In this document: positions 35,360 to 44,522 of the stretch, one piece after another
Layout of the letters: every line of letters begins with the position of its first letter
Position numbering within the stretch: position 1 is the stretch's first letter
Origin: Plenodomus lindquistii
Lineage: Eukaryota; Ascomycota; Dothideomycetes; Pleosporales; Leptosphaeriaceae
Assembly (NCBI GenBank): GCA_025504975.1
Contig: JANUWI010000001.1
Span: 310,001-374,000, forward strand
Direction: 5' to 3'
DNA: 64,000 bases
Made by a program: the position numbers and the translations under genes
Notes under the pieces: model-generated
What the model saw: the letters and a program-made list of their open reading frames with translations, nothing else
Told to the model about the DNA's origin: nothing
Databases searched by the model: none

Positions 35360-36589
35360 TCATTGTACGCGTCCATGAATAGCTTCAACGATACTTTTCA
35401 AGCCACTCAATCGTTCTTCTCGTGTTTCACCAAGATACAAGCTTGCAACAGGCCATGCGTGAATGCCTCCTTGATCTTCCCAATGATCCACTTCTTTGCC
35501 TGTTTTCTTCAGAAGAGTAATCAGACTCCTCGTTTCTGGTCCAAGAACTTCTTCGCTGCCGTAGAGGAAGTACCAGCCCTTCTCAGGACTTGCTTCGCTC
35601 CATTTCTTGACGTCTTTGCACTTTCCTGGGGAAACGATTGGGTCGTCGTTTCGAGTTTTTGCGCCAATATACTGTCGACCATAGAGCTCGAGGGAGTCGT
35701 TGTCCAGATAGTCCGACTCAGTGTTGCGGTTGTTCGGCGACACAATCGTCACCCACGGACTGATCATGATAGCAAGTCCCGGCTTCTGATGTCTCAGTCT
35801 GCTATGCTCCGCAATATGCAGCAAGAAGCAGAGTATCAGCGTTGCCCCCGCAGAATCCCCACCCACCACGACCTTGGCCGACGACTGCGCAAGCGAAAGA
35901 ACATACTCGTATCCCGCCACCGTCTCATGGAGTTGCGTCGGATATGTCGCATCAGGCACAAGCGTGTACTCCAACGCAAACAGCGCCGGATTCCTGTACC
36001 CAGCACTCTTCAGCAACGCCACCCACGCGAGCAAAAACTCCATGTAGAAAAAGCTACTCCCCATCGAGAACCCGCCACCATGGCAGTAATACACAATGAC
36101 ATCCGGCTGCTCCTGCGGATCATGCACAACCAACACACCCTTGAAATCCGTCCTCTTTATCTCCGTCCACCTTAACGGTGCCGTAAAAATCCCATGTCGT
36201 GCCATCCTAAACCTTAGAAATGGTAAAGACACGGGCTTGGAGAAGAACACACGGCCCAGAGACGCAGGCATATTTGCAAAAGCGAAACGTACAAAGCGAA
36301 TTACGAGGTCCTGAAACGGCGTTGCTTTTTGCACAAAAGGGGTGCGGTTCTGGAAAGTGGTGAAGTAGCGACCGCGGATGAATTGGTAGGGTATTAGTAT
36401 GACTTTGGGGGCTGGCAGTGAGTTCTCAGTAAGATTTTGGGAGTGGGGATGGGAGGGCGTACCTATGGAGGGAAGGGCTGGGATTAGCCATTCTAGGAGC
36501 GCGATGGGACCGATTTGGATGAGGAGTTGGGGGGCGAGGAAGACGAGGAAGGCGAGGCAGTCTAGGTAGGAGATTTGACTGAGAATCAT
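35360..36589 (-). CDS. Alpha/beta hydrolase (HSL-like carboxylesterase, steryl acetyl hydrolase type)
   Basis: It is a serine esterase of the hormone-sensitive-lipase-like alpha/beta hydrolase-3 group. The oxyanion motif HGGG is encoded at 36071-36082 and the nucleophile motif GDSAG with the Ser codon at 35852-35854. The catalytic His lies in GGIHAWPV (codon 35459-35461), and GSEEVLGPE precedes it where the acid is expected. A hydrophobic N-terminal stretch (YLDCLAFLVFLAPQLLIQIG) looks like a membrane anchor. The start is the ATG at 36587-36589; the open frame extends to a TTG at 36655 that is not a real start. A 51-bp intron (36412-36462) is probable: it is a multiple of three and stop-free, so the unspliced frame is also open. 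Lengths are 392 aa spliced and 409 aa unspliced. Substrate unknown; fungal relatives act on steryl or other acyl esters. Confidence 0.85.
   Translation of the reverse strand: MILSQISYLDCLAFLVFLAPQLLIQIGPIALLEWLIPALPSIGTPSHPHSQNLTENSLPAPKVILIPYQFIRGRYFTTFQNRTPFVQKATPFQDLVIRFVRFAFANMPASLGRVFFSKPVSLPFLRFRMARHGIFTAPLRWTEIKRTDFKGVLVVHDPQEQPDVIVYYCHGGGFSMGSSFFYMEFLLAWVALLKSAGYRNPALFALEYTLVPDATYPTQLHETVAGYEYVLSLAQSSAKVVVGGDSAGATLILCFLLHIAEHSRLRHQKPGLAIMISPWVTIVSPNNRNTESDYLDNDSLELYGRQYIGAKTRNDDPIVSPGKCKDVKKWSEASPEKGWYFLYGSEEVLGPETRSLITLLKKTGKEVDHWEDQGGIHAWPVASLYLGETREERLSGLKSIVEAIHGRVQ
36412..36462 (-). other. Probable in-frame intron of the hydrolase (51 bp)
   Basis: On the minus strand it starts GTACGC, contains CTTACTGAG as branch candidate and ends GCCAG. 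It encodes 17 residues rich in Pro, Ser and Asn that interrupt an otherwise smooth segment between ALPSIG and APKVILIPYQF. Its length equals that of the MET2 intron. Confidence 0.65.
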
Positions 36590-37167
36590 GGTGAGAGTGT
36601 TTGGTGCGAATGCTTTTTCGAAATTGTAGACGTTGGACAAAGAGTGATTGGCCAACTCCCAACATGCGATGCCAATGCCAATCAGCGATGACGACGAGAA
36701 GGAGTTTAGCTAGGCCACGACAGCTTAGCGCTCTAGGCGTTGTTCCCGAGGCTTCGAGGCATTGGGAGATTTACGGGCTGATGTTCTGAGCGCTGTGATG
36801 AATGTAAGGGCAGTAATGGCGTCATCAACGGGAATGGAGATGGTGGAAGTGAGGTGCACGTGATGATCAGCCCTGCAGGGCGGTTGCGCACGGGCCTCCT
36901 TCTGCCGCGGAAGTTTTCTGGCAGTCGCGACTCCGACATCTGCCTAGCATTGCGCAAACACGAACACGACGACACGACACATCGCCCACAGCCACACACG
37001 CAAATTTGTTTGCGCACACGTCGAGTGCCCCGCCCACTTGTCCTCCGCTTGACAGGGCTCGAACTGTCATAGCAATAGCAAGATCAATGGACTGAGTCGC
37101 ACGCAGAGGCTGCACTCTCTCGCGGAAGCCTCACCCGGTCTCGCGCCTGCAGCTGCAAAGCGCCGAC
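36590..37167. promoter_or_regulatory. Divergent promoter, hydrolase and RING protein genes
   Basis: This 578-bp region lies between divergent start codons. It must carry both promoters. Pyrimidine-rich stretches precede each start. No specific binding site is proposed. Confidence 0.55.
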
Positions 37168-40100
37168 ATGGCCGCCCCCGCAGCAGACCCCAAGGCGGCG
37201 CCGCTCGCTCAGGACTTGAAACAGCTTGCGCTGTACGTCACTCTTTACATGCACATGTTACTGCTTTTCTGACAGCACATAGTTCACTGCCAGCTACGGC
37301 CTTCCCCAAGAACTTGTTCTGCGCCCTGTGCAACCAGCTTGCCATTGATTCGTACAAACTGCTGTGCTGCAACAAGGCCATTTGCGCATCATGTAGGCTC
37401 CAAGCTATACATCCATGCTGCCCACGGATATATGCTAACAGCCTGCACAGGCCAAACAACTATCCACTTCCCCACGACATGTCCGTCATGCGACCACTCT
37501 CCACTCGAAGCCGACTCATGCACGCCGAACAAAGCTTTGCGCAATACGATGCGTGTCTGGTTACAGAAGCAGAAGAAGAAGGAAGAGGCCAAGGCTGCTG
37601 CGCAAGTTGCGACCCCGCCCCTCGAAGCTACACGCGCGGCTTCCGAAGTACAGCCTGCGGGCCAGTCTGCTGAGAAGGCCGTGGAGAGTGTGGAGGAGGC
37701 GCCCACAACAGCAGACTTCACGGCTCAGCCAGACACCGGTGCTGGTGCTGCAGACAACGCAGATGCTACTGAACCGCGCGCAGGCTCTGCCTCGGCTCAA
37801 CCCAATGAGGTAGGCTTGCTATCAATTATATCTTTCCACTCGTCCTTTTCGAATCCTACAAGTTGTAGAACAGCAGCCTATAGGGATGGCGTTCAGATAC
37901 GTATGGCCCAGAGCCTTGAACACGATTGGTGTCGTACTTGCTCGTGACCTTGAAGCGTTTTGTGATGGTTATGTCCACATGCTTACGCAGCACAGGATAT
38001 AAACTCCCCCGAGATCAAGCTCGAGCGTCGCGGCAGCACCATGTCCCAAGCCGTAACGCAGAGCATCGAGCCAAACACGACTGACGGCCCGACCGAGGAG
38101 CAGAGCGGTGGAAACGGGCCGAACGACAACTCGACAAACAACACCGCCATGATGAACGGAATGCAGGGCCAGATGGGCTATGGATTCGCGAATCAGGGTG
38201 GTTTCAATAATGGCATGGGCTGGAATGGTATGCCTAATATGATGGCCAATGGCAACTGGAATGGTGAGTTCTTCATGCGTCCTCCGCTAGTAATACCAGA
38301 AACTGACATGTGCCAGTTGACTTCAATAACATGAACGGCATGCCAAACAATATGTACGGCAACTTTGGTGGGAACATGGGCATGGGCATGAACGACATGT
38401 CGGCCATGAACATGATGAACTATGGTGGCAGCTATGGCAATGGATGGAATGGCATGAGCGGTGGCTATGGAAACTTCAACGGGTCCAACCAAATGGGTGG
38501 CTTTAATCAATCTGGAGCTTATCCCGACATGATGAACCAGTTCCCCAAGAATAATTTCTCAAACCAGAACCAGAACCAGAACCAGAATCGTTTCCATGCC
38601 AATCAAGGAGGGCAAAATTCCCAACAAGATAGGAATGGTAGTCGTGGAAGCTTTGGGGCTACTTACCAGAACGCTCACAGCCGTCCTGGAAGCCGAAGTG
38701 GTCCCGCGCAGAACGTACGTCGATTTCATCCCACTTTTCCACTAAAGACGAGTTTGTCGGTGGATCAGTTTACTGTATCAACAACTGACAAAAATGTCGA
38801 CCAACAGTGTGACGGCCAGTCGCCTGACGGAACTGCTAATGCTGCCCCTGAAGTTACGGCTGATGGTGAGCAAGCAAATGCATCCGCAAATGACACTGAA
38901 GAGGGTAAGACGGCTGCCGACGTCGAGAACTTATCGAATGATCCCAAAGTTGGACAAGACGAAGTTTCAGGTGACATCAGCAAGGATGGTGCCGTCGACA
39001 CTGATCATGTAGGGGAAGGCTCGACTGGGGCAGCCCCATTGAGTGGCTTGAATCCGATTCAGACCTTCGACTCTGGTGATGCAGACATGCATAGCTTCGA
39101 TCAATCAATGATGGGCGACGGAATGCATCCGGACATGGCCTACCAGATGATGAATCAAGTTCCACACCAACAGATGAACGGATCATTTGATTCTAGTATG
39201 AACATGAACATGGGATACGATCAGCAGAACAATTTTGGTCCTCGTGGAAACTTTAACAACGGAGCTTATGGTGCTGCTCGAGTTCTAGTTGGTCAAGCGC
39301 CGGAGCCTGTCGGTGTTGGAGTCGCTGGTGCACCTACTGGGCCACGTGCCATGCGTGAAGGTCGACCGAACACTGGCTTCTCAGGCCGAGCAAATAGCAA
39401 TCGTTTCCCACCTGCTGCGCCCAGGAGTGTTACTTCCACGCATGAGCCGACCTCAGCAGGTAGCCCGCATCGGAGAGTTCGATCGTATGTATATCCATGT
39501 GTTAATCGTGATCTCATATATCTAATACTTTTGCAGACGATCTCCCCTACGAGACGAGAGTCTTCGTGTGAAGCAACGATCGCCTGATCGATCAAGGTCC
39601 CGATCAAGGTCCCGATCAAGGTCACCGCCGCGAGACGAAGTTCAGGACGACTACCGGGAACGATCCCGTTCTGTTGACCGTGTCGATACCCGAGGACGCT
39701 CGCCTACGCCCAAGGGCAACGATGACTACGAATATCGCAATGAACGACGGCACCACCGATCATCTCGCCATGGAGAGCGTGATGAAGATTACGAGGAGAG
39801 GCACCGTAGCGATCGGGATAGCCGGGGCGATCGTACACGTGATGTGTCTGTTGAGTCAAAGTACCGCAGTAGCCGTCGAGACAAGGACAAGTACCGTTCT
39901 TCGCGCTCACACCGTGATCGTAGCAAAGACGATCGCCGGCGCCATCGGTCGCAGGAGAGGTACGACGATGAGGAAAAATACGCGCAGGCTGAAAGAGACT
40001 CTGATGGCAGTTCGCGTCGCAAACATCGAAGCGGGGACAAGGATAGATACCGCGAGCGAGAGCGATCGCGAGACAAGAACCGTGAAAGGGATCGCAAAGA

Positions 40101-41007
40101 TCGTAAAGAACGTGATAGGGACTACGAATATGAGCGCGAAAAGGACCGCTCGCGCGAGAAGGACAAAGACCGTAGACGTCGTCGCGACCGCGAAGCAGAA
40201 GAAGATGAGCGCGACTACGACGATGGCAAACATCGTTTATCTCGTCGCAGTCGCAAAGACCGTGACCGTGAGTCGGACAGGGAGCGCGATCCATATGATC
40301 AAGAGCCACGAGAGCAGTCGTCTCGCGTCCGAAACGAAGAAGACATCGTAGGCCAGATGATGAAGAAACGCGCCGCCTCACCACCGCTCAATGCACCCAC
40401 TGGGCCCTCCGCAAATGGCTTCAGCATCAAAGGCCGCTCAAAGAACACCGTTATGCCACCGCCTCAACCTCCCACTGGCCCACGAGCATTTCAACCCCCT
40501 AAAGGCCCAGCTGCAGATCGCAATAAAGACCACAGCGAATCGCGAGACCACCACAGAAAGAGCAGTGCGAGCTCCGGCCACGCAACCCCCATTGCCCCAT
40601 CCACACCCCAAGATCACTACGCTGCTGAACGAGAACGCCACGCCCGCGAACGAGACGGCCGCGAGCGCTCTGAAAAAGCGCCACGGGAGTCGTCGAGTCA
40701 CAGATCGCTGCACTCGCGCATCTCCTCGCAGCCCTCGCAGTCGGCCAAACGGTCTCGTGACGACGTCGAGGATTCGCGCGACTTGCATGCTCCCACCGCG
40801 CCCAGAGGTCCTAAAGCCGATGTCAAGGCGCCGACCGGGCCTTCGAGCCACAGGGATAAGAGACGCAAGAGTGGGACTACGGGTGATGATAATATTGCGA
40901 ACTTGTTTACGGCTGGGTTGAGGAAGAATGCGAAGAGGAGGGGTGGTGTGAGGACCGAGGGAGATGTGGAGAGGGAGATGATGGAGCGGGAGAGGGAGAG
41001 AAGATAA
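37168..41007 (+). CDS. RING-type zinc-finger protein with Asn/Met-rich middle and RS/RE-rich tail
   Basis: Seven exons fit one frame: 37168-37232, 37283-37392, 37451-37809, 37996-38263, 38317-38714, 38808-39484 and 39537-41007, giving 1,115 aa. Residues 35-72 form a compact RING-like finger (C35, C38, C50, C51, C56, C59, C69, C72; FCALC and CPSC flank it), which only appears once introns 1 and 2 are removed. An Ala/Glu-rich linker, a long Asn/Gly/Met-rich disordered region and, from about residue 630, an RS/RE/RD-rich domain follow, ending in a conserved-looking block (LRKNAKRRGGVRTEGDV). The RING suggests ubiquitin ligase activity, and the RS tail suggests a nuclear pre-mRNA-processing role, as in RBBP6/Mpe1-like proteins, although no DWNN domain is present. 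That link is inference. The 186-bp third intron could hide a small exon, and the 93-bp fifth intron is in frame. Confidence 0.8.
38715..38807 (+). other. Probable in-frame intron of the RING/RS gene (93 bp)
   Basis: Donor GTACGT is identical to that of intron 1 of the same gene. A CTGAC branch precedes acceptor CAACAG. The 31 codons it would encode are stop-free, so retention would not break the frame, but their hydrophobic composition differs from the Asn/Gly/Gln-rich flanks. Confidence 0.6.
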
Positions 41008-41306
41008 GGGAGTAGTGATGTCGGATGCAGAATTTGGGGAGGAGTAGGTGCATTGCATACAAGTCATTGGGCTGGTTTCTTCTTCTCTACTTTCTTGTAA
41101 TATACTCTTCGAATGAGGAGGCCATGCAGCTTTGTGCTGTACCCAATAGTGGTAAGCACCAGCCGAATCAGAAAACCAGGAATTGACATGTTGGCAGTAG
41201 AATTTGTATGAAGGGTTGAATTCTATAGTGGTATCATGTGCCTTTTGTTCCTTTATCCCCTTGACATCCTACGACATCCCGTCTCCCCATCAACAGAACT
41301 CAACAT

Positions 41307-42338
41307 CTACCGCCTATGATTCACAAACTCCCTCGTCTCTCCGCCCAACCTCGACGCCACAACCGTCGCCTCTCTGATCGCCTTCGCAACCGCACCCCTC
41401 ACGCCATCCTCCTCCAAACTCATCAGCCCACCAATCGTGCAACCCCCCGGCGTCGAAACCTTGTCCTTCAGCACAGCAGGATGCTCGCCATTCAACACCA
41501 ACCCCGTTGTACCCCTCATTGTCTGCGCAGCCATCATCTGTGCCTCCGCACGTGGTAAGCCCATTGCCACGGCGCCATCCGCCGCCGCCTCTAATATCAG
41601 CGCAAAAAATGCCGGTCCACTGCCGCAAAGCGCGGTACTCGCATCCATATTCGCCGGCGGCAGCGAGACAACGCGACCAATACTACTAAACACAAACTGA
41701 ACAAGCTCAGCCTGCGTCTCGCTAAGCGGCGGATCAGAAGTCTGAATCACGCTCATGCTCTCGCCGACAAACGACGCTGTATTCGGCATGACCCTCACAA
41801 CCCGACACGGATTCTCCACCTTGTCCGTGCCCTCGGGGTACAAAAACCCTTCTAGTTGCTGCTGCGTAACCCCTGCGAGAATACTAACCAACACCTTCCC
41901 CTTGAGCGCGTCCAGCATGCCCTCCTCACCAAGAATTGTCTTGTACCCGTGCGGCTTGCACGACAGCAGGATAATGTCTGCTTGCTGGACGCCCTTGAGG
42001 TTCTGGTTTGTGAGGGTTTGCAAGGGGAAGGAGTAGTGGCCGAGGGCTTTGCGGACAGCGGATTCGGCGCCGGACCATTGGTCGCAGGCGACGAAGGAGG
42101 AGAGGTTTGGGGTGGGTTTTGTGGAGGACGACGAGGGGGAGAGGGTAGCGCGGGTTTTGGCGGACGCGAGAGAGGACATGACGCCGCCCATTATTGCTAT
42201 GCCCATTGTTCCTGGGAGAAGGGTCAGTACAATGTTGGGCTTGCGGGGCATGCGGATTGAGTGTGAGAGGGCATGTGGGAGCGTACCTGCGCCGAGGACG
42301 GTCAATGTAAGACCCTTGGATTCTTGGGTGTCTGTCAT
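41307..42338 (-). CDS. PRO3: Pyrroline-5-carboxylate reductase, proline biosynthesis
   Basis: It reduces 1-pyrroline-5-carboxylate to L-proline with NAD(P)H, the last step of proline synthesis. Exons are 42338-42287 and 42211-41307. The 75-bp intron (42212-42286) has donor GTACGC and acceptor CCCAG; it is in frame and stop-free, but removing it restores the dinucleotide-binding motif VLGAGTMGIAIMGG. The product is 318 aa. Further blocks are VLVSILAGVT, VVRVMPNTA (the central signature), and the C-terminal ALCGSGPAFF, QTMRGT and STPGGCTIGGL of the dimerisation domain, all in the expected order. The ATG at 42338 is a true ATG. It is divergent with CTK3 across 321 bp. Its 3' end is 299 bp from the end of the RING/RS gene, with both transcribed towards each other. 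Confidence 0.95.
   Translation of the reverse strand: MTDTQESKGLTLTVLGAGTLPHALSHSIRMPRKPNIVLTLLPGTMGIAIMGGVMSSLASAKTRATLSPSSSSTKPTPNLSSFVACDQWSGAESAVRKALGHYSFPLQTLTNQNLKGVQQADIILLSCKPHGYKTILGEEGMLDALKGKVLVSILAGVTQQQLEGFLYPEGTDKVENPCRVVRVMPNTASFVGESMSVIQTSDPPLSETQAELVQFVFSSIGRVVSLPPANMDASTALCGSGPAFFALILEAAADGAVAMGLPRAEAQMMAAQTMRGTTGLVLNGEHPAVLKDKVSTPGGCTIGGLMSLEEDGVRGAVAKAIREATVVASRLGGETREFVNHRR
42212..42286 (-). other. PRO3 intron (75 bp, in frame)
   Basis: It separates GAG from TMGIAIMGG of the Rossmann motif. The intron is divisible by three and without stops, so automated ORF calling would wrongly keep 25 extra residues. Confidence 0.9.
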
Positions 42339-42659
42339 GTTGGCTGTTTCGTGTTTGGTGTCGAGTGGAAAGTGGTGGTGGAGTGTGAGTGCGAATCAAA
42401 GTGACTTTGTTTCTAGCGACCAAAAGACCACAGAGCGACTTCGGTGGGGTTACGAACTAAGTAAATCGCAGGCACAGACCACCAGCCGACGATATGCGCC
42501 GCGAACAGCTCTCCCAGCAAAGCTATCGCGTAACTCGACACGACATGATACACCCTACCACGCCCTACTACAACCCCAACTCCACACCCACCCACCAACT
42601 CACCAATCCACGCGCCAAAAACACCGCCCTATCCTACCCAATCCATCCCAACGCCCACC
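42339..42659. promoter_or_regulatory. Divergent promoter, PRO3 and CTK3
   Basis: This 321-bp region lies between two divergent start codons. The CTK3 side is strongly C/A-rich (about 42,530-42,650), as in many fungal 5' leaders. No TATA element was seen. Confidence 0.6.
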
Positions 42660-43367
42660 ATGGCCGACCCCTTCGAAGTCCGCCAACGCTTCACAACCCT
42701 CCTCTCCCACCTCTCCGCGTCCCACACCTCGCTCCAAAAAGCCGCGCACTTTGCGCTCAAAAACCGCGAACTAGACGAAGACCTCCACTCGTGCATCCTC
42801 GAGCAACTCGAGCGCACAAACATGAACACACGCGCAAACATCATGTTCTTCATCGAATCACTCTGCGAAATGAGCGTGCGCGACAACAACGCCGGAGACG
42901 GCAGCGCAATGGGCTATGTGCGCATGCTGCAGCGGGATATACTCGCCGTGGTGGAATGCGTGGTCGGTGAGGAAGGGGCGAATGTAAGGGTGGTGAGAAA
43001 AGTGCTTAAGACGCTGGAGGGGTTGAAGATTTTGTTACCCGAGACGGTGGGGGAGTTGGAGGGTGTGTTGAAGAGTAGGGAGTTGGCGCATCCGTTTTTG
43101 GACGAGGGAGGAGTGGGGAAGGAGGGGTCCGGTAGTGGTAGGGGGAAGAATGGTGGGCTGAAAATGGATAAGAGACAGATTGAACATCGGATTGAGGAGG
43201 ATAGGGAGAGGCATAAGAGATTGAGGGAGAGTATTTGGGCGGTGCCTGGGGAGAAGGAGGAGGAGATGGAGAGACTGTGGGAGGAGGCGAGTGAGATTGG
43301 CGAGGATGATTTTGTGGTGGGGAGGGAGGATCGCGAGGAGAGGAGGCAGGCTATTGCTCTTGGGTGA
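42660..43367 (+). CDS. CTK3: CTD kinase I subunit gamma
   Basis: It is the non-catalytic subunit of the CTDK-I complex, which phosphorylates Ser2 of the RNA polymerase II C-terminal domain and helps transcription elongation and 3' processing. The single-exon frame encodes 235 aa. The N-terminal half (about residues 1-125) is the helical, CID-like Ctk3 domain, recognisable from MADPFEVRQRFTTLL, the LEQLERTNMNTRANIMFFIE block and YVRMLQRDI. The C-terminal part has a basic helical region (KMDKRQIEHRIEEDRERHKR), then WAVP and acidic EEMERLWEEASE, matching the Ctk3 C-terminal domain. The yeast protein is 296 aa, and shorter forms are normal in filamentous fungi. The ATG sits in good context (CACCATGGCC). 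It is convergent with the bL12m gene 220 bp away. Confidence 0.92.
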   Translation: MADPFEVRQRFTTLLSHLSASHTSLQKAAHFALKNRELDEDLHSCILEQLERTNMNTRANIMFFIESLCEMSVRDNNAGDGSAMGYVRMLQRDILAVVECVVGEEGANVRVVRKVLKTLEGLKILLPETVGELEGVLKSRELAHPFLDEGGVGKEGSGSGRGKNGGLKMDKRQIEHRIEEDRERHKRLRESIWAVPGEKEEEMERLWEEASEIGEDDFVVGREDREERRQAIALG

Positions 43368-43587
43368 TGAGGTCTGTTATTGCATTGCATTGCGAGGCGT
43401 TCAGGTGGAGAGATACCACGGGCTTATTGCACCCGATTCATTGTATTGTTACGCATATCAAGTACATTTCCAAGATGATGCCAAACATATCTGTACACGC
43501 CACATGCCATGCTATGATACAGTAGTCGTAATCCGTCTCTTGGCCTTGTTTCCTCCAAATCCCCAACACCCCTCACAAATGACCCCT

Positions 43588-44176
43588 CTACTCCATGACA
43601 ACTGTCGCGCCCAACGCCTTGAGCGTCTCGACAATCTTCTCCGCCTCCTCCTTCGCTACACCCTCCTTCATCATCTTTGGCGCGCTCTCGACAAACTTCT
43701 TGCTGTCCACCAAACTCAGCCCCAGCATGGCCTTGATCTCTTTGATGACCTTTGGTTTCGCGCCTGCATCGAACTTTTCGAGTTTGAGGTTGAACATTGT
43801 CTTTTCTTGGGCGGCGGGGGCGGCTTCTTCTTCTTCGACTGGGGCGGCGGCGGGGGCTGCACCACCAGGGCCAGCGGCGAATCCGCCTATTGGCATATCG
43901 GGGATGTTGAGGCGTGTCTACTACAGTGTCAGCCCAAAGTCTGCTATGTGTGCCATGTGTAGTTCCCCTCACCTTCAGTGTTGCCACCAAGTCTGCAGTC
44001 TCCAACAGCGTCAATTGGCTAATCTGGTCCACGATTGTCGCAATCTTGGGGTTCGCCGCCTCGCCTGACGCCCATCTCCGCTGCATCCTCTGCTGTGCTC
44101 CTCCCACCGACGGCCGCACATAGGGCGACTTCTTGCAAATGCAGCGCCTGAGAGCGCGGGATACGGGTGCGGACAT
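43588..44176 (-). CDS. MNP1: Mitochondrial large-subunit ribosomal protein bL12m
   Basis: It forms the stalk of the mitochondrial large ribosomal subunit, where it recruits translation factors. Exons are 44176-43973 and 43917-43588. The 55-bp intron (43918-43972) has donor GTGAGG, branch CTGAC and acceptor AGTAG. The product is 177 aa (yeast Mnp1 194). The N-terminal ~45 residues are Arg-rich and lack acids (RALRRCICKKSPYVRP, then RRWAS), a typical mitochondrial presequence. The dimerisation region LTLLETADLVATLK follows, then an Ala/Pro/Glu hinge, and the C-terminal L7/L12 domain (EKFDAGAKPKVIKEIKAMLG, SLVDSKKFVE, AEKIVETLKALGA). It is divergent with MDN1 across 346 bp. Confidence 0.94.
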
Positions 44177-44522
44177 TGTGGGGAGTCGTCGATGACTAGG
44201 CGGGGCGGTTGGGCGTGCGATGGCGGGCGTTCTCGTCCAAAGTCGAGTCGTGAGGTCGTTGCCGTATCCCAGAATTTGCGGCGACGGTCGGAGGTGCTGC
44301 TTAGCCAGGATTGGCTCTAGGCGGTGCTTGGCGCGACTTCCATCTTGGGGGACCCGCAAAAAAGTTGAGAGAGAACTTCGACATTTCGCACGCAGCGCGC
44401 CACAACACCAACATCCCTCTGGTATACTTGAAGCGTCGGAACTATGGGAAGACGCCCCGATCTCGAACTACAACACGTCCTTCACCTAACTTGAAGGCCA
44501 TACCGTTAACTTGACCGGTAAA
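44177..44522. promoter_or_regulatory. Divergent promoter, bL12m and MDN1
   Basis: 346 bp between start codons. It contains ATTGG (an inverted CCAAT box) at 44310-44314. Both genes serve ribosome production, mitochondrial on one side and cytosolic on the other, so co-regulation is plausible. Confidence 0.5.

Noticed and set aside
36590..36655. Longer N-terminus for the alpha/beta hydrolase
   Set aside because: It would start at TTG; the first ATG on the minus strand is at 36589.
37810..37947. Continuation of the RING gene's exon 3 beyond 37809
   Set aside because: The sequence after a GTAGGC donor loses the Ala/Glu/Pro composition, reaches a stop at 37947, and the next coding exon joins in phase at 37996.
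39704..40384. Long minus-strand and second-frame ORFs across the RS-domain exon
   Set aside because: They are shadows of the repetitive RS/RE codons of the real gene and encode Arg/Cys/Leu-rich nonsense.
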